Positions 1 to 7,533 of a stretch of DNA of 16,531 bases are shown here, piece after piece; positions within the stretch are counted from its first letter, which is position 1, and each line of letters opens with the position of its first letter. The notes beneath the pieces are model-generated. The model was given only the letters and a program-made list of their open reading frames with translations, was not told the origin of the DNA and searched no databases. The DNA lies in assembly GCA_937928755.1 (NCBI GenBank), contig CALEZI010000024.1:1-16531 (forward strand), given 5' to 3'. The stretch is from an uncultured Rhodanobacteraceae bacterium. Lineage in GTDB: Bacteria; Pseudomonadota; Gammaproteobacteria; Xanthomonadales; SZUA-5. The position numbers and the translations under genes are program-made.

Positions 1-132
1 ACTGGGGGCTGGGGGCTGGGGCGTGATTGCCGGATACCGCGGCGATCGAATGACGATTGGCAAGCCGAGCCATGCGACATCCGCATACTCACCGGGAAAC
101 TCGCAGGTGCGCCCCAGCCCCCAATTCCCAGT
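1..132. repeat. G-rich inverted repeat pair at left edge
   Basis: The first 23 bases are built from the repeated word GGGGGCT, and positions 110-132 carry nearly the same sequence in reverse orientation (20 of 23 positions match; the mismatches are arm positions 7-9). The arms flank an 86-bp spacer. No gene is visible in 1-154, which lies just downstream of the hybrid kinase stop codon. There is no T-tract beside the arms, so this is not a normal intrinsic terminator. It resembles a dispersed intergenic palindromic repeat, and it may continue to the left of the window. Confidence 0.6.
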
Positions 133-154
133 CCCGCCTTTGCTCCATCTCACC

Positions 155-3100
155 TCACCCCCACAACCGCGCCAGCAACGATCTGAGCGCCAGTGGCTTG
201 ATCGGTTTGTGCAACAACTGGATCTCGCGCTCGGCTGCAAGCGCACGCAGTTCCGGTCCATGGTCGGCACTGACCAGGATCGCGGGATGATCGCCGAAGC
301 GCGCGCGCAGGCGCTCGCGCAGTTCGATGCCGGTGTCTCCGCCGTCCAGATGGTTGTCGAGGATCCAGGCGTCGGTCTTTCGCGTCGCCAACAGCGCTTC
401 GGCAGCACTGCCGCTGCTGGCGGGCAGCACCTCGATGCCCCAACCGGTCAACAGGGTCGCCAGCGCATGCAGTCCGGCAGCCTCATTGTCGACCGCCAGG
501 ACGCAATAGCCGCTGGCGAACGGGCGCGGGGCTGCGGTTGTGCTGGTCGACGGCAATGGCGCGGGCGATACGGTCGGCACACGCACGCCAATCAGCGTGC
601 CGCGCCCGGGTATCGAGCGCAGTGAAATCGGGTGGCCGAGCAGACGGGTGATGCGGGCGGCAATCGCCAGTCCCAGCCCCAGACCCTCAGGCGCCGCCTC
701 GCGCGCCGATGGCAAGCGCTGGAACTCCTCGAAGATGCGCTCGCGATCGATTTCGGCGATGCCGCATCCACTGTCGCCAACCAAAAAATCGACGCAACCC
801 AGGCGTCGGCGCAGGCCGATCAGCACATGCCCATCCTGCGTATAGCGCAGCGCGTTGGCCACGAAGTTCTGCAGCACCCGGCGCAGCAGTTGCGGATCGC
901 TCAGCAACCACAGCCGTGAAGGGACGGCGTGAAGCCGCAGGCCGCGTTCGCGCGCCATGACGCCAAACTCGGTGGTCAGCGTGTGCAGCAGTTCGCTCGC
1001 CGGGAAGGCCCGCACGCGCGGCGTCAGGCCGCCGGCATCCAGGCGCGACAGGTCGAGCAGGCCGGACAACAACGACTCGGTGCTGTTCAGCGCACTGGCA
1101 ATGTTCTGTACCGCAGGTCGGTACTGCGGGTGCTTGAGTTGCTGCGCCAGCGCATGGGTAAACAGATTGGCGGCATTCAGCGGCTGCAGCAGGTCGTGAC
1201 TGATCGCGGCGAGAAAGCGCGTCTTCGACTGGTTGGCGCGCTCGGCTTCCTCGGTCGCCGCGAGCAGTTCTCGAGTGCGCGATTCGACCCGCGCCTCGAG
1301 CGTTTCATTGGCGGTCTTGAGGTCGCTTTCGGCGCGACGGAAGGCAGTGATGTCGGTGTAGGTGGTGACGAAGCCGCCGCCAGCGATCGGATTTCCGCGA
1401 ATCTCGATGACCGTGCCGTCGGGCCAATTGCGCTCGAATACATAAGCCGAACCCTGGCGCAGGTAGTCGATGCGGCGCTGCACCAGATCGGATGTTTCAC
1501 CGCTGCCCAGCAGGCCGCGCTCGGCATTGAAGCGGAACAAGTCGGCAACCGGACGTCCGACCTGCAGCAGTCCGGGCGGATAGCCCAGCAGGGAATGGTA
1601 GCGCTGGTTCCAGGCGACCAATCGCATCGATCCGTCGATTACTGCGATGCCCTGGCTGAGATTGGCCAGCGCGGTGTCCAGGATGGCGTGGCTGAACGAC
1701 ACCGCTTCGCGCGCTTCGCCGACCACCTGGGTCATCGCCTGCAGTTCGCCGCGCGCACCCCGCCGCGCGGCGTCGAGCAGCAACCTCGCGGATGCCGCAC
1801 CGACCAGTGCCGACAGCTCGTGCTCGACTGCCTTCAGCGCCCCATCGTCGGCGCTCCGCTGATCGTCATCGATGCCCGCCGCACCGATCAGTGCGGTTAC
1901 CCGTTGATCGTCGAGCAGTCCTGCGGCCACCTCGCGCAGCTCGGCACGCGTCAGCGCACGCACCGCTCCGGACCTGCGCGCGCCGCTGTCGTCGTTGCGC
2001 GACACCCACAGCAATGCCGCGATGTTGGCGCTCAGGCTCCAGACCACGCCGTGCGTCAGCGCGTCGAGGCCACCGGTGCCGAACAAGGCGTGCGGGGCGA
2101 GGAAACCCAACCCGAACGGCCCTGCAGCCAGCCAATCCGCATGGCCGACGCCGAGCGCGAGCGCCGGCACCAGCAGCGTGTACGCCCAGGTCGATGAGCC
2201 CAGTGCCAACCCGGCGAGCACGCCACGGCGACTGGCGCCGGGCCAGTACAGCGCAGCCAGCACCGCCGGCGCCAGTTGCGCCAGCGCGGCGAAGGCGATC
2301 GCACCGACATCCGCCAGCGCCTCGCTGGCCCCGATCAGGCGCGAATAGAGGTAGGCCGTGGCCAGAACCGCGACAATGACCGCGCGCCGATGCCAGAGCA
2401 CGCGGTTGCGCAAGTCGCCGCCGACGCGCGGCAACAGCAGTGGCGTCAGCCAGTGGTTGCCGACCATGATGCCCAGCGTGAGTGTTGCCATCACCACCAT
2501 GCCGGTGGCGGCACTGATGCCTCCGAGGAAAGCGAGGATCGCCAGCGGTTCTGCGCCCGAGCGCAACGGCAGGCCGAGCACGTAGAGATCGCTCGAAATC
2601 GAGGACTGCGCCAGCAGCAACTGCCCCGCCCAGGCCAGCGGCAACAGGAAAACGCTGATCAGCAGCAGGTACAGCGGAAACAGCCAGCGCGCGTGGTTCA
2701 CATCGCGGGCATCGCGGCATTCGACCACCGCCAGGTGGAACTGGTGCGGCAGCGAGAACATCGCCAGCGCACCGAGCAGCACCAGGGTCAGGAAGTTGCT
2801 GCCAGGCGGGGTCGGCGGCGGCAGGTGCTTCGCCGCCTGCACCAGGTCGGCGAATCCACCGTGCAGGACAAATACCGCATAGCCGCCTACGGCGAGCAGC
2901 GCGATCAGCTTGATCAACGACTCGAAGGCCATCGCAAGCACGATGCCGTGCGCGCTGGCGCTGGTACGGCGGGTTCCGAACAGCATCGCGAACAGCGCCA
3001 TCAGCAATGCCGCAAGCGCTGCCGTGTCGCGCCAGCCGCCGGGCGCGCCGCCGAACAGCTCGCCGGCCAACAAATCGAAGCTCTGCGCCACCGCCTTCAG

Positions 3101-3499
3101 TTGCAGCGCAATGTAAGGAATCAGTCCGACCAACGCGATGCCGGTCGCCACTGCGGCGATGCCTGCGCTCTTTTCGAAGCGCGAGGCCAGCAGGTCGGCG
3201 ATCGAGGTGCTGTTGCGTGCCCGCGCCTCCTCCACCAGGCGCACCAGCAGCGGCCAACCGAACACGTACAGCAGGATGGTCCCGACGAAGGTCGGCGGCA
3301 CCCACCAGCCGTGGCGCATCGCCTGGGTGACTGTGCCGTAAAAGGTCCACGAGGTGCAGTAGACCGCCAGCGACAGCGCATAGACGATCGCCCAATGGCG
3401 CGCGAACGCCTGCGGCCGGCGCTCGCCGAAGATCGCCGCAGCGAACAGCAGCCCGACCCAGAGCAATGCGCCGATGGTCAGCAGGGTGACCGGGGTCAT
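155..3499 (-). CDS. SSS-domain hybrid histidine kinase/response regulator, CrbS/MxtR-like
   Basis: This 1114-residue inner-membrane sensor has many hydrophobic helices over residues 1 to about 495, forming a sodium:solute symporter (SLC5-type) domain. A STAC-like linker follows at about 505-600, with the typical VGAASARLLL segment. Next come a PAS domain (about 605-722), a coiled coil (about 722-757), a HisKA domain with phospho-accepting H768 in ISHDLLQPLNA, and a HATPase with N box (QNFVANAL, about 878-884) and G boxes (GDSGCGI and GLGLGLA). A C-terminal receiver covers 998-1114 with phospho-acceptor D1048 and conserved K1098. This domain order is that of CrbS and MxtR, which with a NarL-type partner control acetyl-CoA synthetase and C2 carbon use; that role is inferred here. 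The ATG at 3499 begins the first transmembrane helix, but no clear Shine-Dalgarno precedes it. The likely partner regulator lies 196 bp upstream. CbrA-like sensing of another nutrient is the main alternative. Confidence 0.93.
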   Translation of the reverse strand: MTPVTLLTIGALLWVGLLFAAAIFGERRPQAFARHWAIVYALSLAVYCTSWTFYGTVTQAMRHGWWVPPTFVGTILLYVFGWPLLVRLVEEARARNSTSIADLLASRFEKSAGIAAVATGIALVGLIPYIALQLKAVAQSFDLLAGELFGGAPGGWRDTAALAALLMALFAMLFGTRRTSASAHGIVLAMAFESLIKLIALLAVGGYAVFVLHGGFADLVQAAKHLPPPTPPGSNFLTLVLLGALAMFSLPHQFHLAVVECRDARDVNHARWLFPLYLLLISVFLLPLAWAGQLLLAQSSISSDLYVLGLPLRSGAEPLAILAFLGGISAATGMVVMATLTLGIMVGNHWLTPLLLPRVGGDLRNRVLWHRRAVIVAVLATAYLYSRLIGASEALADVGAIAFAALAQLAPAVLAALYWPGASRRGVLAGLALGSSTWAYTLLVPALALGVGHADWLAAGPFGLGFLAPHALFGTGGLDALTHGVVWSLSANIAALLWVSRNDDSGARRSGAVRALTRAELREVAAGLLDDQRVTALIGAAGIDDDQRSADDGALKAVEHELSALVGAASARLLLDAARRGARGELQAMTQVVGEAREAVSFSHAILDTALANLSQGIAVIDGSMRLVAWNQRYHSLLGYPPGLLQVGRPVADLFRFNAERGLLGSGETSDLVQRRIDYLRQGSAYVFERNWPDGTVIEIRGNPIAGGGFVTTYTDITAFRRAESDLKTANETLEARVESRTRELLAATEEAERANQSKTRFLAAISHDLLQPLNAANLFTHALAQQLKHPQYRPAVQNIASALNSTESLLSGLLDLSRLDAGGLTPRVRAFPASELLHTLTTEFGVMARERGLRLHAVPSRLWLLSDPQLLRRVLQNFVANALRYTQDGHVLIGLRRRLGCVDFLVGDSGCGIAEIDRERIFEEFQRLPSAREAAPEGLGLGLAIAARITRLLGHPISLRSIPGRGTLIGVRVPTVSPAPLPSTSTTAAPRPFASGYCVLAVDNEAAGLHALATLLTGWGIEVLPASSGSAAEALLATRKTDAWILDNHLDGGDTGIELRERLRARFGDHPAILVSADHGPELRALAAEREIQLLHKPIKPLALRSLLARLWG

Positions 3500-3576
3500 G
3501 GCGGGCGCCGCAGCGGAGCCTGGGGCACGCGGTACCGGGCGTGTGACACGGCTGGCGCACGCGCCGAGCCCGCTGC

Positions 3577-3644
3577 TGGGTCCGGACTAGTCTGGACGCT
3601 GTTCCCGGATCCGGGCGAGAAGCGTCCAGACAAGTCTGGACCCA
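3577..3644. repeat. Dispersed nested palindrome, copy 1
   Basis: Two arms (3578-3600 and 3621-3643) are reverse complements at 21 of 23 positions and flank a 20-bp loop; one further T-A pair extends the stem. Each arm is itself an 18-bp near-palindrome (3580-3597 and 3624-3641) of the form GTCCAGAC-NN-GTCTGGAC, with one mismatch in the left copy. The loop holds a perfect 12-bp palindrome, CCCGGATCCGGG (3604-3615). The right arm is identical over 23 bp to the arm at 16478-16500. The element sits in the 196-bp gap between response regulator and hybrid kinase, so it would be transcribed in any joint message. There is no T-tract. It may be a REP- or MITE-like element, or a pair of operator sites. 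Confidence 0.85.
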
Positions 3645-3695
3645 CGAGAGCTTGGCGACACCAAATCTCTGCCATGCCGGCTCCCTGCCCCCTGC

Positions 3696-4358
3696 TCACA
3701 CCACCTCGACCTGCCGCGCCGGATCGATCAGCTCGAGTTGGCGCAGCGCAACGCCGGCCTGGGTGCGATTGCGCGCACCGAGTTTTTCGAAGATCGCCTG
3801 CAGGTGCGCCTTGACGGTCCGCTCCTGGATACCGAGTGCGTCGGCGATCTGTTTGTTCAGTTTGCCCTGGGCGACCAGTTCGAGCACCCGGAACTGTTGC
3901 GGCGACAACGACGCGAGCCTGCGCGACAGATCCTTGTCGACCTGCGACTCGACCGTGGCGCGCCCGGTCAACGTGCGCGGCACCCAGGTCTGGCAGGCGA
4001 ACACCGCCTGCAGCGCGGCGCCGATTTCTTCCGGCGAGGCGCTTTTCGGAATGAAGGCTTGCGCCCCGAAGTCGAGTGCTCGCGCGATCACCGACGGGTC
4101 ATCGTTGGCCGAGATCATCGCCACCGCGACACTCGGGTGGCGGCAGCGGATCGACGCCAGGCCTGCAAGGCCGTGGCTACCCGGCATGTGCAGGTCGAGC
4201 AGCACCAGATCGGTGTCGGGATTGACCTCGAGCCAGGCGTGCACCGCATCCAGCGTCGCCGCCTCGACCAGTCCGGCGCCCGGCACCAGCTCGCGCAGCG
4301 CCTGCGTCAGCGCCGCCCGGAACAACGGGTGGTCATCGGCGATCAGGATGCGGGTCAT
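3696..4358 (-). CDS. NarL/LuxR-family response regulator, CrbR/ErdR-like
   Basis: A 220-residue two-component response regulator. The receiver domain (residues 1 to about 118) has acidic residues D8 and D9, phospho-acceptor D55 in LVLLDLHMPG, and conserved K105 in FIPKS. The C-terminal LuxR-type helix-turn-helix (about 148-210) has LSPQQFRVLELVAQGKLNKQIADALG, here given only to locate it, followed by TVKAHLQAIFEKL. It probably dimerises on phosphorylation by the hybrid kinase encoded downstream on the same strand and binds DNA; the family model is CrbR/ErdR, which activates acetate and ethanol metabolism genes. The ATG at 4358 lies next to the receiver's first strand. An in-frame ATG at 4370 is equally possible, and neither has a clear Shine-Dalgarno. 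A longer version from a TTG at 4442 is unlikely, because it would run into the inverted repeat at 4415-4486. Confidence 0.93.
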   Translation of the reverse strand: MTRILIADDHPLFRAALTQALRELVPGAGLVEAATLDAVHAWLEVNPDTDLVLLDLHMPGSHGLAGLASIRCRHPSVAVAMISANDDPSVIARALDFGAQAFIPKSASPEEIGAALQAVFACQTWVPRTLTGRATVESQVDKDLSRRLASLSPQQFRVLELVAQGKLNKQIADALGIQERTVKAHLQAIFEKLGARNRTQAGVALRQLELIDPARQVEVV

Positions 4359-4414
4359 GGGGGTGTCCATGGCGGTAGGGTACATCGGCGCGCCCGTTGC
4401 GTGCCGGCGCGAAA

Positions 4415-4486
4415 CGGTGAAACGTGAAACGTAAAACGTCAACCGGAGCGCGCTCTGATTGACGTTTCACGTTTCAGGTTTCACCG
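4415..4486. repeat. Long imperfect palindrome built of GTGAAAC words
   Basis: A 72-bp imperfect palindrome centred near 4450.5. The outer arms (4415-4442 and 4459-4486) are reverse complements at 26 of 28 positions and consist of repeats of the word TGAAACGT. The central 10 bp, GAGCGCGCTC (4446-4455), form a perfect palindrome on the same centre. The element lies between the receptor terminator and the start of the response regulator. It has no T-tract of its own. The sequence could form a long stem in RNA or a cruciform in DNA. It looks like a dispersed intergenic repeat rather than a gene-specific operator, though this window holds only one copy. Confidence 0.85.
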
Positions 4487-4492
4487 CTCTCC

Positions 4493-4523
4493 AAAAAACC
4501 GACCCCGCATTCCGCGGGGTCGG
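4493..4523 (-). terminator. Intrinsic terminator of the TonB-dependent receptor gene
   Basis: A perfect 10-bp stem (4499-4508 pairs with 4514-4523, CCGACCCCGC with its complement) encloses a 5-nt loop. On the minus strand it is followed by six T residues (4498-4493). It begins 12 bp after the receptor stop codon. This is a textbook Rho-independent terminator and suggests the receptor is transcribed separately from the response regulator. Confidence 0.93.
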
Positions 4524-4534
4524 CCGGAGGTGCC

Positions 4535-6727
4535 TCAGAACGAATACTGCGCAGTCAGCGCCACGGTGCGCGGCGGGCCGTAGAAGCCGGTCAGGATGCC
4601 GAGCGCGGCGATGTTGTAGCCGGTGGTCCGGTACTCCTCGTCGGCCAGGTTGTTGCCTTCCAGCGCAACCTTCCAGTTGTCGTCGATCTGCCAGATCACG
4701 CTGGCGTTCCACAGGCCGTAACCGTCCTGCGCGATCGCTTCCGACAGGTCGGTAGTCGGATAGACCTTGTCCTGGTAGCTGTAACCGACGCGGCTGCGGA
4801 TCTCGCCGCCATTGTCCAGCGGGTGGATGTACTGGATCGACAGCGCTCCGGAGAACTCTGGTGCATTGGTGAACTTCTGCGCGTCGGCGACGTTCACCCC
4901 GGCACTGATGTACTCGTCGTATTCGGCATCCAGCCAGGCAAGGTTGCCCTGCAGCACCCAACGATCGCTGAGCTGGCCGAACAGTTCCAGTTCGATGCCT
5001 TGAACAGTGGCGGCACCGGCATTGGTGAAGTCGCCGAAGAAGGCCGGCGGGTTGCTGTTCGGAATGGTGGTGAAGATCGACAGCTGCACATCCTCGTAGT
5101 CGCTGTAGAAATAGGCGGCGTTGAGGAACCAGCGCTGGTCGAGGAAGGCGATCTTGGCACCTAGTTCGTAGGTGGTCAGCGTTTCGTCGTCGAACGGGCG
5201 GCCCGAAGCCGGCACCGCCGAGATGTTGGCGCGAATGTTGAAGCCGCCGCTCTTGAATCCGCGCGAGATCAGGCCGTACAGCAGCGTGTCCTCCGTGGCC
5301 TGGTAGTCGAGCGAGACTTTCGGCGAGAAGTTGTCGAACTCGACCGAGTCATTGAGGTCCGAGACGGTCGCGATCGGCGTCGTGAAGGTCGCATCGCTGA
5401 AGGCCTGGTTGAAGATGTCGACGGTCTTTTCCTCGCTGGTCCAGCGACCGCCGAAGGTCAGCGCCCACTGATCGTTGAAGCGGTACGTACCCTCGCCGTA
5501 GAACGACAGCGAATCGGTATCGACCTTGCCGTTGGTATTGCCGAAGGACAGGTTGAAGAAGTTGTTGAGCACGGTGCCGCCAGCTTCGGCGTCGAACCAG
5601 TACAAACCGGCGACGCCGGTGAAATTGCCGCCGTTGTCGAAATTGAGCTGGAATTCCTGGCTGAACTGCTCGTCGCTGTAGAACGCCTTGACGTCGGCAA
5701 TGATGTTCGGCAGCGTGTCGAAATCGATATTGGTCTCGGTGTCGGACTCGCGATGCGCGGTGACCGATTTGAAGCTCCAGTCGTCGTTGATGCGATAGTT
5801 GAAGGTCAGCCCATAACCTTCCATCGTGGTGTCGTTGATGTTCGGCATGCCGTTGCGCACGTCGTAGCGATCATCGAGCGGCGCCGCGGTCGGCGCAAAA
5901 CGGTTGACCGCGAGCATCTTGGCGCCGCGCACCGCCGAAGCGTCGTCGATGCTGTCGGCGGTGAACTGCAGCGACCAGACATCGCTGCCGACGTAGCCGA
6001 AGGTGAACCGCCCGGCGACAATCTCCTTGTCGCTGACGTCCTGACCGGTGCGGATGTTCTCGCCATAACCGTCGCGCGTCAGATTGGCGCCGGCGAAGCG
6101 CGCCACCCAGCCCGATTCGCCGAGCGGCACATTGAGTCCGACCTTGAAGTCCTGTTGGTTGTCGCTGCCGAGCGTCAGACCGGCAGTACCGCCGAAGTCC
6201 GGATCGAGCGCGCGCGACACGTATTTGATCGCGCCACCGATGGTGTTCTTGCCGTACAGCGAGCCCTGCGGACCACGCAGCACTTCGATGCGCTCGACGT
6301 CGAAGATATCCAGCAGCGCACCCTGCGGACGGGCGATGTAGACATCATCCAGATAGATGCCGACGCCGGGATCGACGCCCCACAGCGGATCGGCCTGGCC
6401 GACGCCACGGATGTAGGCGGTGATGGTGCTCGACGAGCCGCGCGCGGCGTACACGGTCAGATTGGGCACCTGCGCATCGAGGTCCGACAGGTCCTCGACG
6501 TTGAAATCGTCGAGCTTCTGGGCGCTGAAGGCGGTCACCGCGATCGGCACTTCCTGCAGGGTTTCCTCGCGCTTGCGCGCAGTAACCGTGATGGTACCGA
6601 GTTGCGCAACTTCGGACTTGTCTGCTTCGGACGTAGCCTCGGTGTCCTGCGCATGCAACTGCGCGGCGGGCAGAGCGGCCAGCGCCAGCATGAGCGCAAA
6701 TGCGAGACGATTGGGCTGCAGCGACAT
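4535..6727 (-). CDS. TonB-dependent outer-membrane receptor
   Basis: A 730-residue outer-membrane active transporter driven by the TonB-ExbB-ExbD complex. Residues 1-26 form a signal peptide ending in QLHA. A TonB-box-like ITVTA lies at about 46-50. The plug domain (about 52-170) carries IRGVGQ and the conserved VERIEVLRGPQGSLYGKNTI segment. The remainder is a 22-strand beta-barrel rich in aromatic and Asp/Asn repeats, ending in QYSF with the terminal Phe recognised by the BAM complex. Length is normal for iron-complex or related receptors; the substrate cannot be named from sequence. Only about 20 residues separate signal peptide and TonB box, so there is no STN signalling domain, and the receptor is not a FecA-type transducer for the divergent sigma factor. 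The ATG at 6727 has a strong Shine-Dalgarno, and an intrinsic terminator follows the stop. Confidence 0.95.
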   Translation of the reverse strand: MSLQPNRLAFALMLALAALPAAQLHAQDTEATSEADKSEVAQLGTITVTARKREETLQEVPIAVTAFSAQKLDDFNVEDLSDLDAQVPNLTVYAARGSSSTITAYIRGVGQADPLWGVDPGVGIYLDDVYIARPQGALLDIFDVERIEVLRGPQGSLYGKNTIGGAIKYVSRALDPDFGGTAGLTLGSDNQQDFKVGLNVPLGESGWVARFAGANLTRDGYGENIRTGQDVSDKEIVAGRFTFGYVGSDVWSLQFTADSIDDASAVRGAKMLAVNRFAPTAAPLDDRYDVRNGMPNINDTTMEGYGLTFNYRINDDWSFKSVTAHRESDTETNIDFDTLPNIIADVKAFYSDEQFSQEFQLNFDNGGNFTGVAGLYWFDAEAGGTVLNNFFNLSFGNTNGKVDTDSLSFYGEGTYRFNDQWALTFGGRWTSEEKTVDIFNQAFSDATFTTPIATVSDLNDSVEFDNFSPKVSLDYQATEDTLLYGLISRGFKSGGFNIRANISAVPASGRPFDDETLTTYELGAKIAFLDQRWFLNAAYFYSDYEDVQLSIFTTIPNSNPPAFFGDFTNAGAATVQGIELELFGQLSDRWVLQGNLAWLDAEYDEYISAGVNVADAQKFTNAPEFSGALSIQYIHPLDNGGEIRSRVGYSYQDKVYPTTDLSEAIAQDGYGLWNASVIWQIDDNWKVALEGNNLADEEYRTTGYNIAALGILTGFYGPPRTVALTAQYSF

Positions 6728-6734
6728 GGTGCGA

Positions 6735-6742
6735 TCCTCCCC
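6735..6742 (-). promoter_or_regulatory. Ribosome binding site of the TonB-dependent receptor
   Basis: On the minus strand GGGGAGGA lies 7 nt before the ATG at 6727. It is the strongest Shine-Dalgarno in the window and fixes the receptor start. Confidence 0.85.
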
Positions 6743-6828
6743 TCGGGAAACGGTGTGTCAACGATGGCGTGGAGGTTAGGCGCCCGTTGCCTGGCCGCAC
6801 AGTTGTCCATTCGTACATGGGGAGGAGC

Positions 6829-6922
6829 TGGTGTTGGTTGCTGATGTTGGTGTTGGTCGAACACCAAAGCGCCAGGCCCTGCTTTCCGTCTTTTCCGACA
6901 CCAACACCAACCACCAACACCT
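6829..6922. repeat. Inverted GGTGTT-word repeat in the divergent promoter gap
   Basis: The left part (6830-6859) consists of variants of GGTGTTGGT. The right part (6896-6921) is their reverse complement, so the whole forms an imperfect inverted repeat. Within it TTGGTGTT (6847-6854) and AACACCAA (6860-6867) form a perfect 8-bp stem with a 5-nt loop. The element fills the middle of the 245-bp gap between the divergent receptor and sigma-factor genes, so both promoters must lie within or beside it. No convincing -35/-10 pair could be assigned. Confidence 0.7.
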
Positions 6923-6972
6923 GCCTCACCCGGCGGCGTAACCTTTTCGCCTCCCGCCGCGTCCAACTCCGC

Positions 6973-7533
6973 ATGTCTCCCGATTCGGACTCCGCCTTGG
7001 TCGAACGCGCGCGCTGCGGCGACGTGCGCGCGTTCCAGTGCCTGTTCGAACGCCACTTGCGGGCGGTCTATGCGGTATGTCTGCGCCTGCTCGGCGATCC
7101 GGCGCTGGCCGAGGATGCGGCGCAGGAGGCCTTCCTCAAGGCGCATCGCCGGCTCGACCAGTTCGACGGCCGCGCCGCTTTTCAGACCTGGTTGCACCGG
7201 ATAACGCTGAACACGGCGATCGAGTTCGTGCGGCGACGTCGCGGCGGCGGTGATTTCGCCGACGATGCTGCCCTGGCTGATGCGCACGACCACCAGGCCG
7301 ATCCGAGCGTCGGCATCAGCCAGGCCGAGATTGTGCGCGGAGTCAGTAGCGCGCTGCAGCAACTGACCTCGCTGGAACGCAGCGTGTTCGTCTTGCGTCA
7401 CCTCGAACAACGCAGCCTCGGCGAGATTGCGCAACTGCTGTCGAGCAACGTGAATGCCTGCAAGCAGGCGATATTCCGCGCCGTGCGCAAGATGCGCGCG
7501 CAACTGGCGCACCTGGAAGCGAGCGTGCCATGA
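6973..7533 (+). CDS. ECF-type RNA polymerase sigma factor
   Basis: A 186-residue sigma-70 family factor of extracytoplasmic-function type with only regions 2 and 4. Region 2 (about 22-90) includes the DPALAEDAAQEAF core-binding segment and the TWLHRITLNTA promoter-melting segment. Region 4 (about 125-177) has LTSLERSVFVLRHLEQ followed by the EIAQLL..VNACKQAIFRAVRKMR helix-turn-helix that would read the -35 element. It directs core polymerase to a regulon that cannot be named. The ATG at 6973 gives the normal ECF length, although no clear Shine-Dalgarno precedes it. The stop overlaps the next start as ATGA (7530-7533), so anti-sigma synthesis is translationally coupled. The acidic residues of region 2.2 are present, arguing against the phosphorylation-dependent ECF43/EcfP class. 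Its divergent neighbour has no STN domain, so a FecI role is unlikely. Confidence 0.93.
   Translation: MSPDSDSALVERARCGDVRAFQCLFERHLRAVYAVCLRLLGDPALAEDAAQEAFLKAHRRLDQFDGRAAFQTWLHRITLNTAIEFVRRRRGGGDFADDAALADAHDHQADPSVGISQAEIVRGVSSALQQLTSLERSVFVLRHLEQRSLGEIAQLLSSNVNACKQAIFRAVRKMRAQLAHLEASVP

Noticed and set aside
4359..4442. Longer N-terminus for the response regulator from a TTG at 4442
   Set aside because: It would be coded by the arm of the inverted repeat, and the receiver domain begins directly at the ATG at 4358.
6973..7533. Pairing of the ECF sigma factor with the Ser/Thr kinase in a PknS/EcfK-like phosphorylation switch
   Set aside because: The genes are 5.7 kb apart with other transcription units between, the sigma factor has an adjacent anti-sigma candidate, and it keeps acidic residues in region 2.2 (AEDAAQE) that the phosphorylation-dependent class lacks.
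4535..7533. FecA/FecI/FecR-type cell-surface signalling between the receptor and the divergent sigma factor
   Set aside because: The receptor has only about 20 residues between signal peptide and TonB box, so no STN domain, and the anti-sigma candidate lacks the FecR layout.
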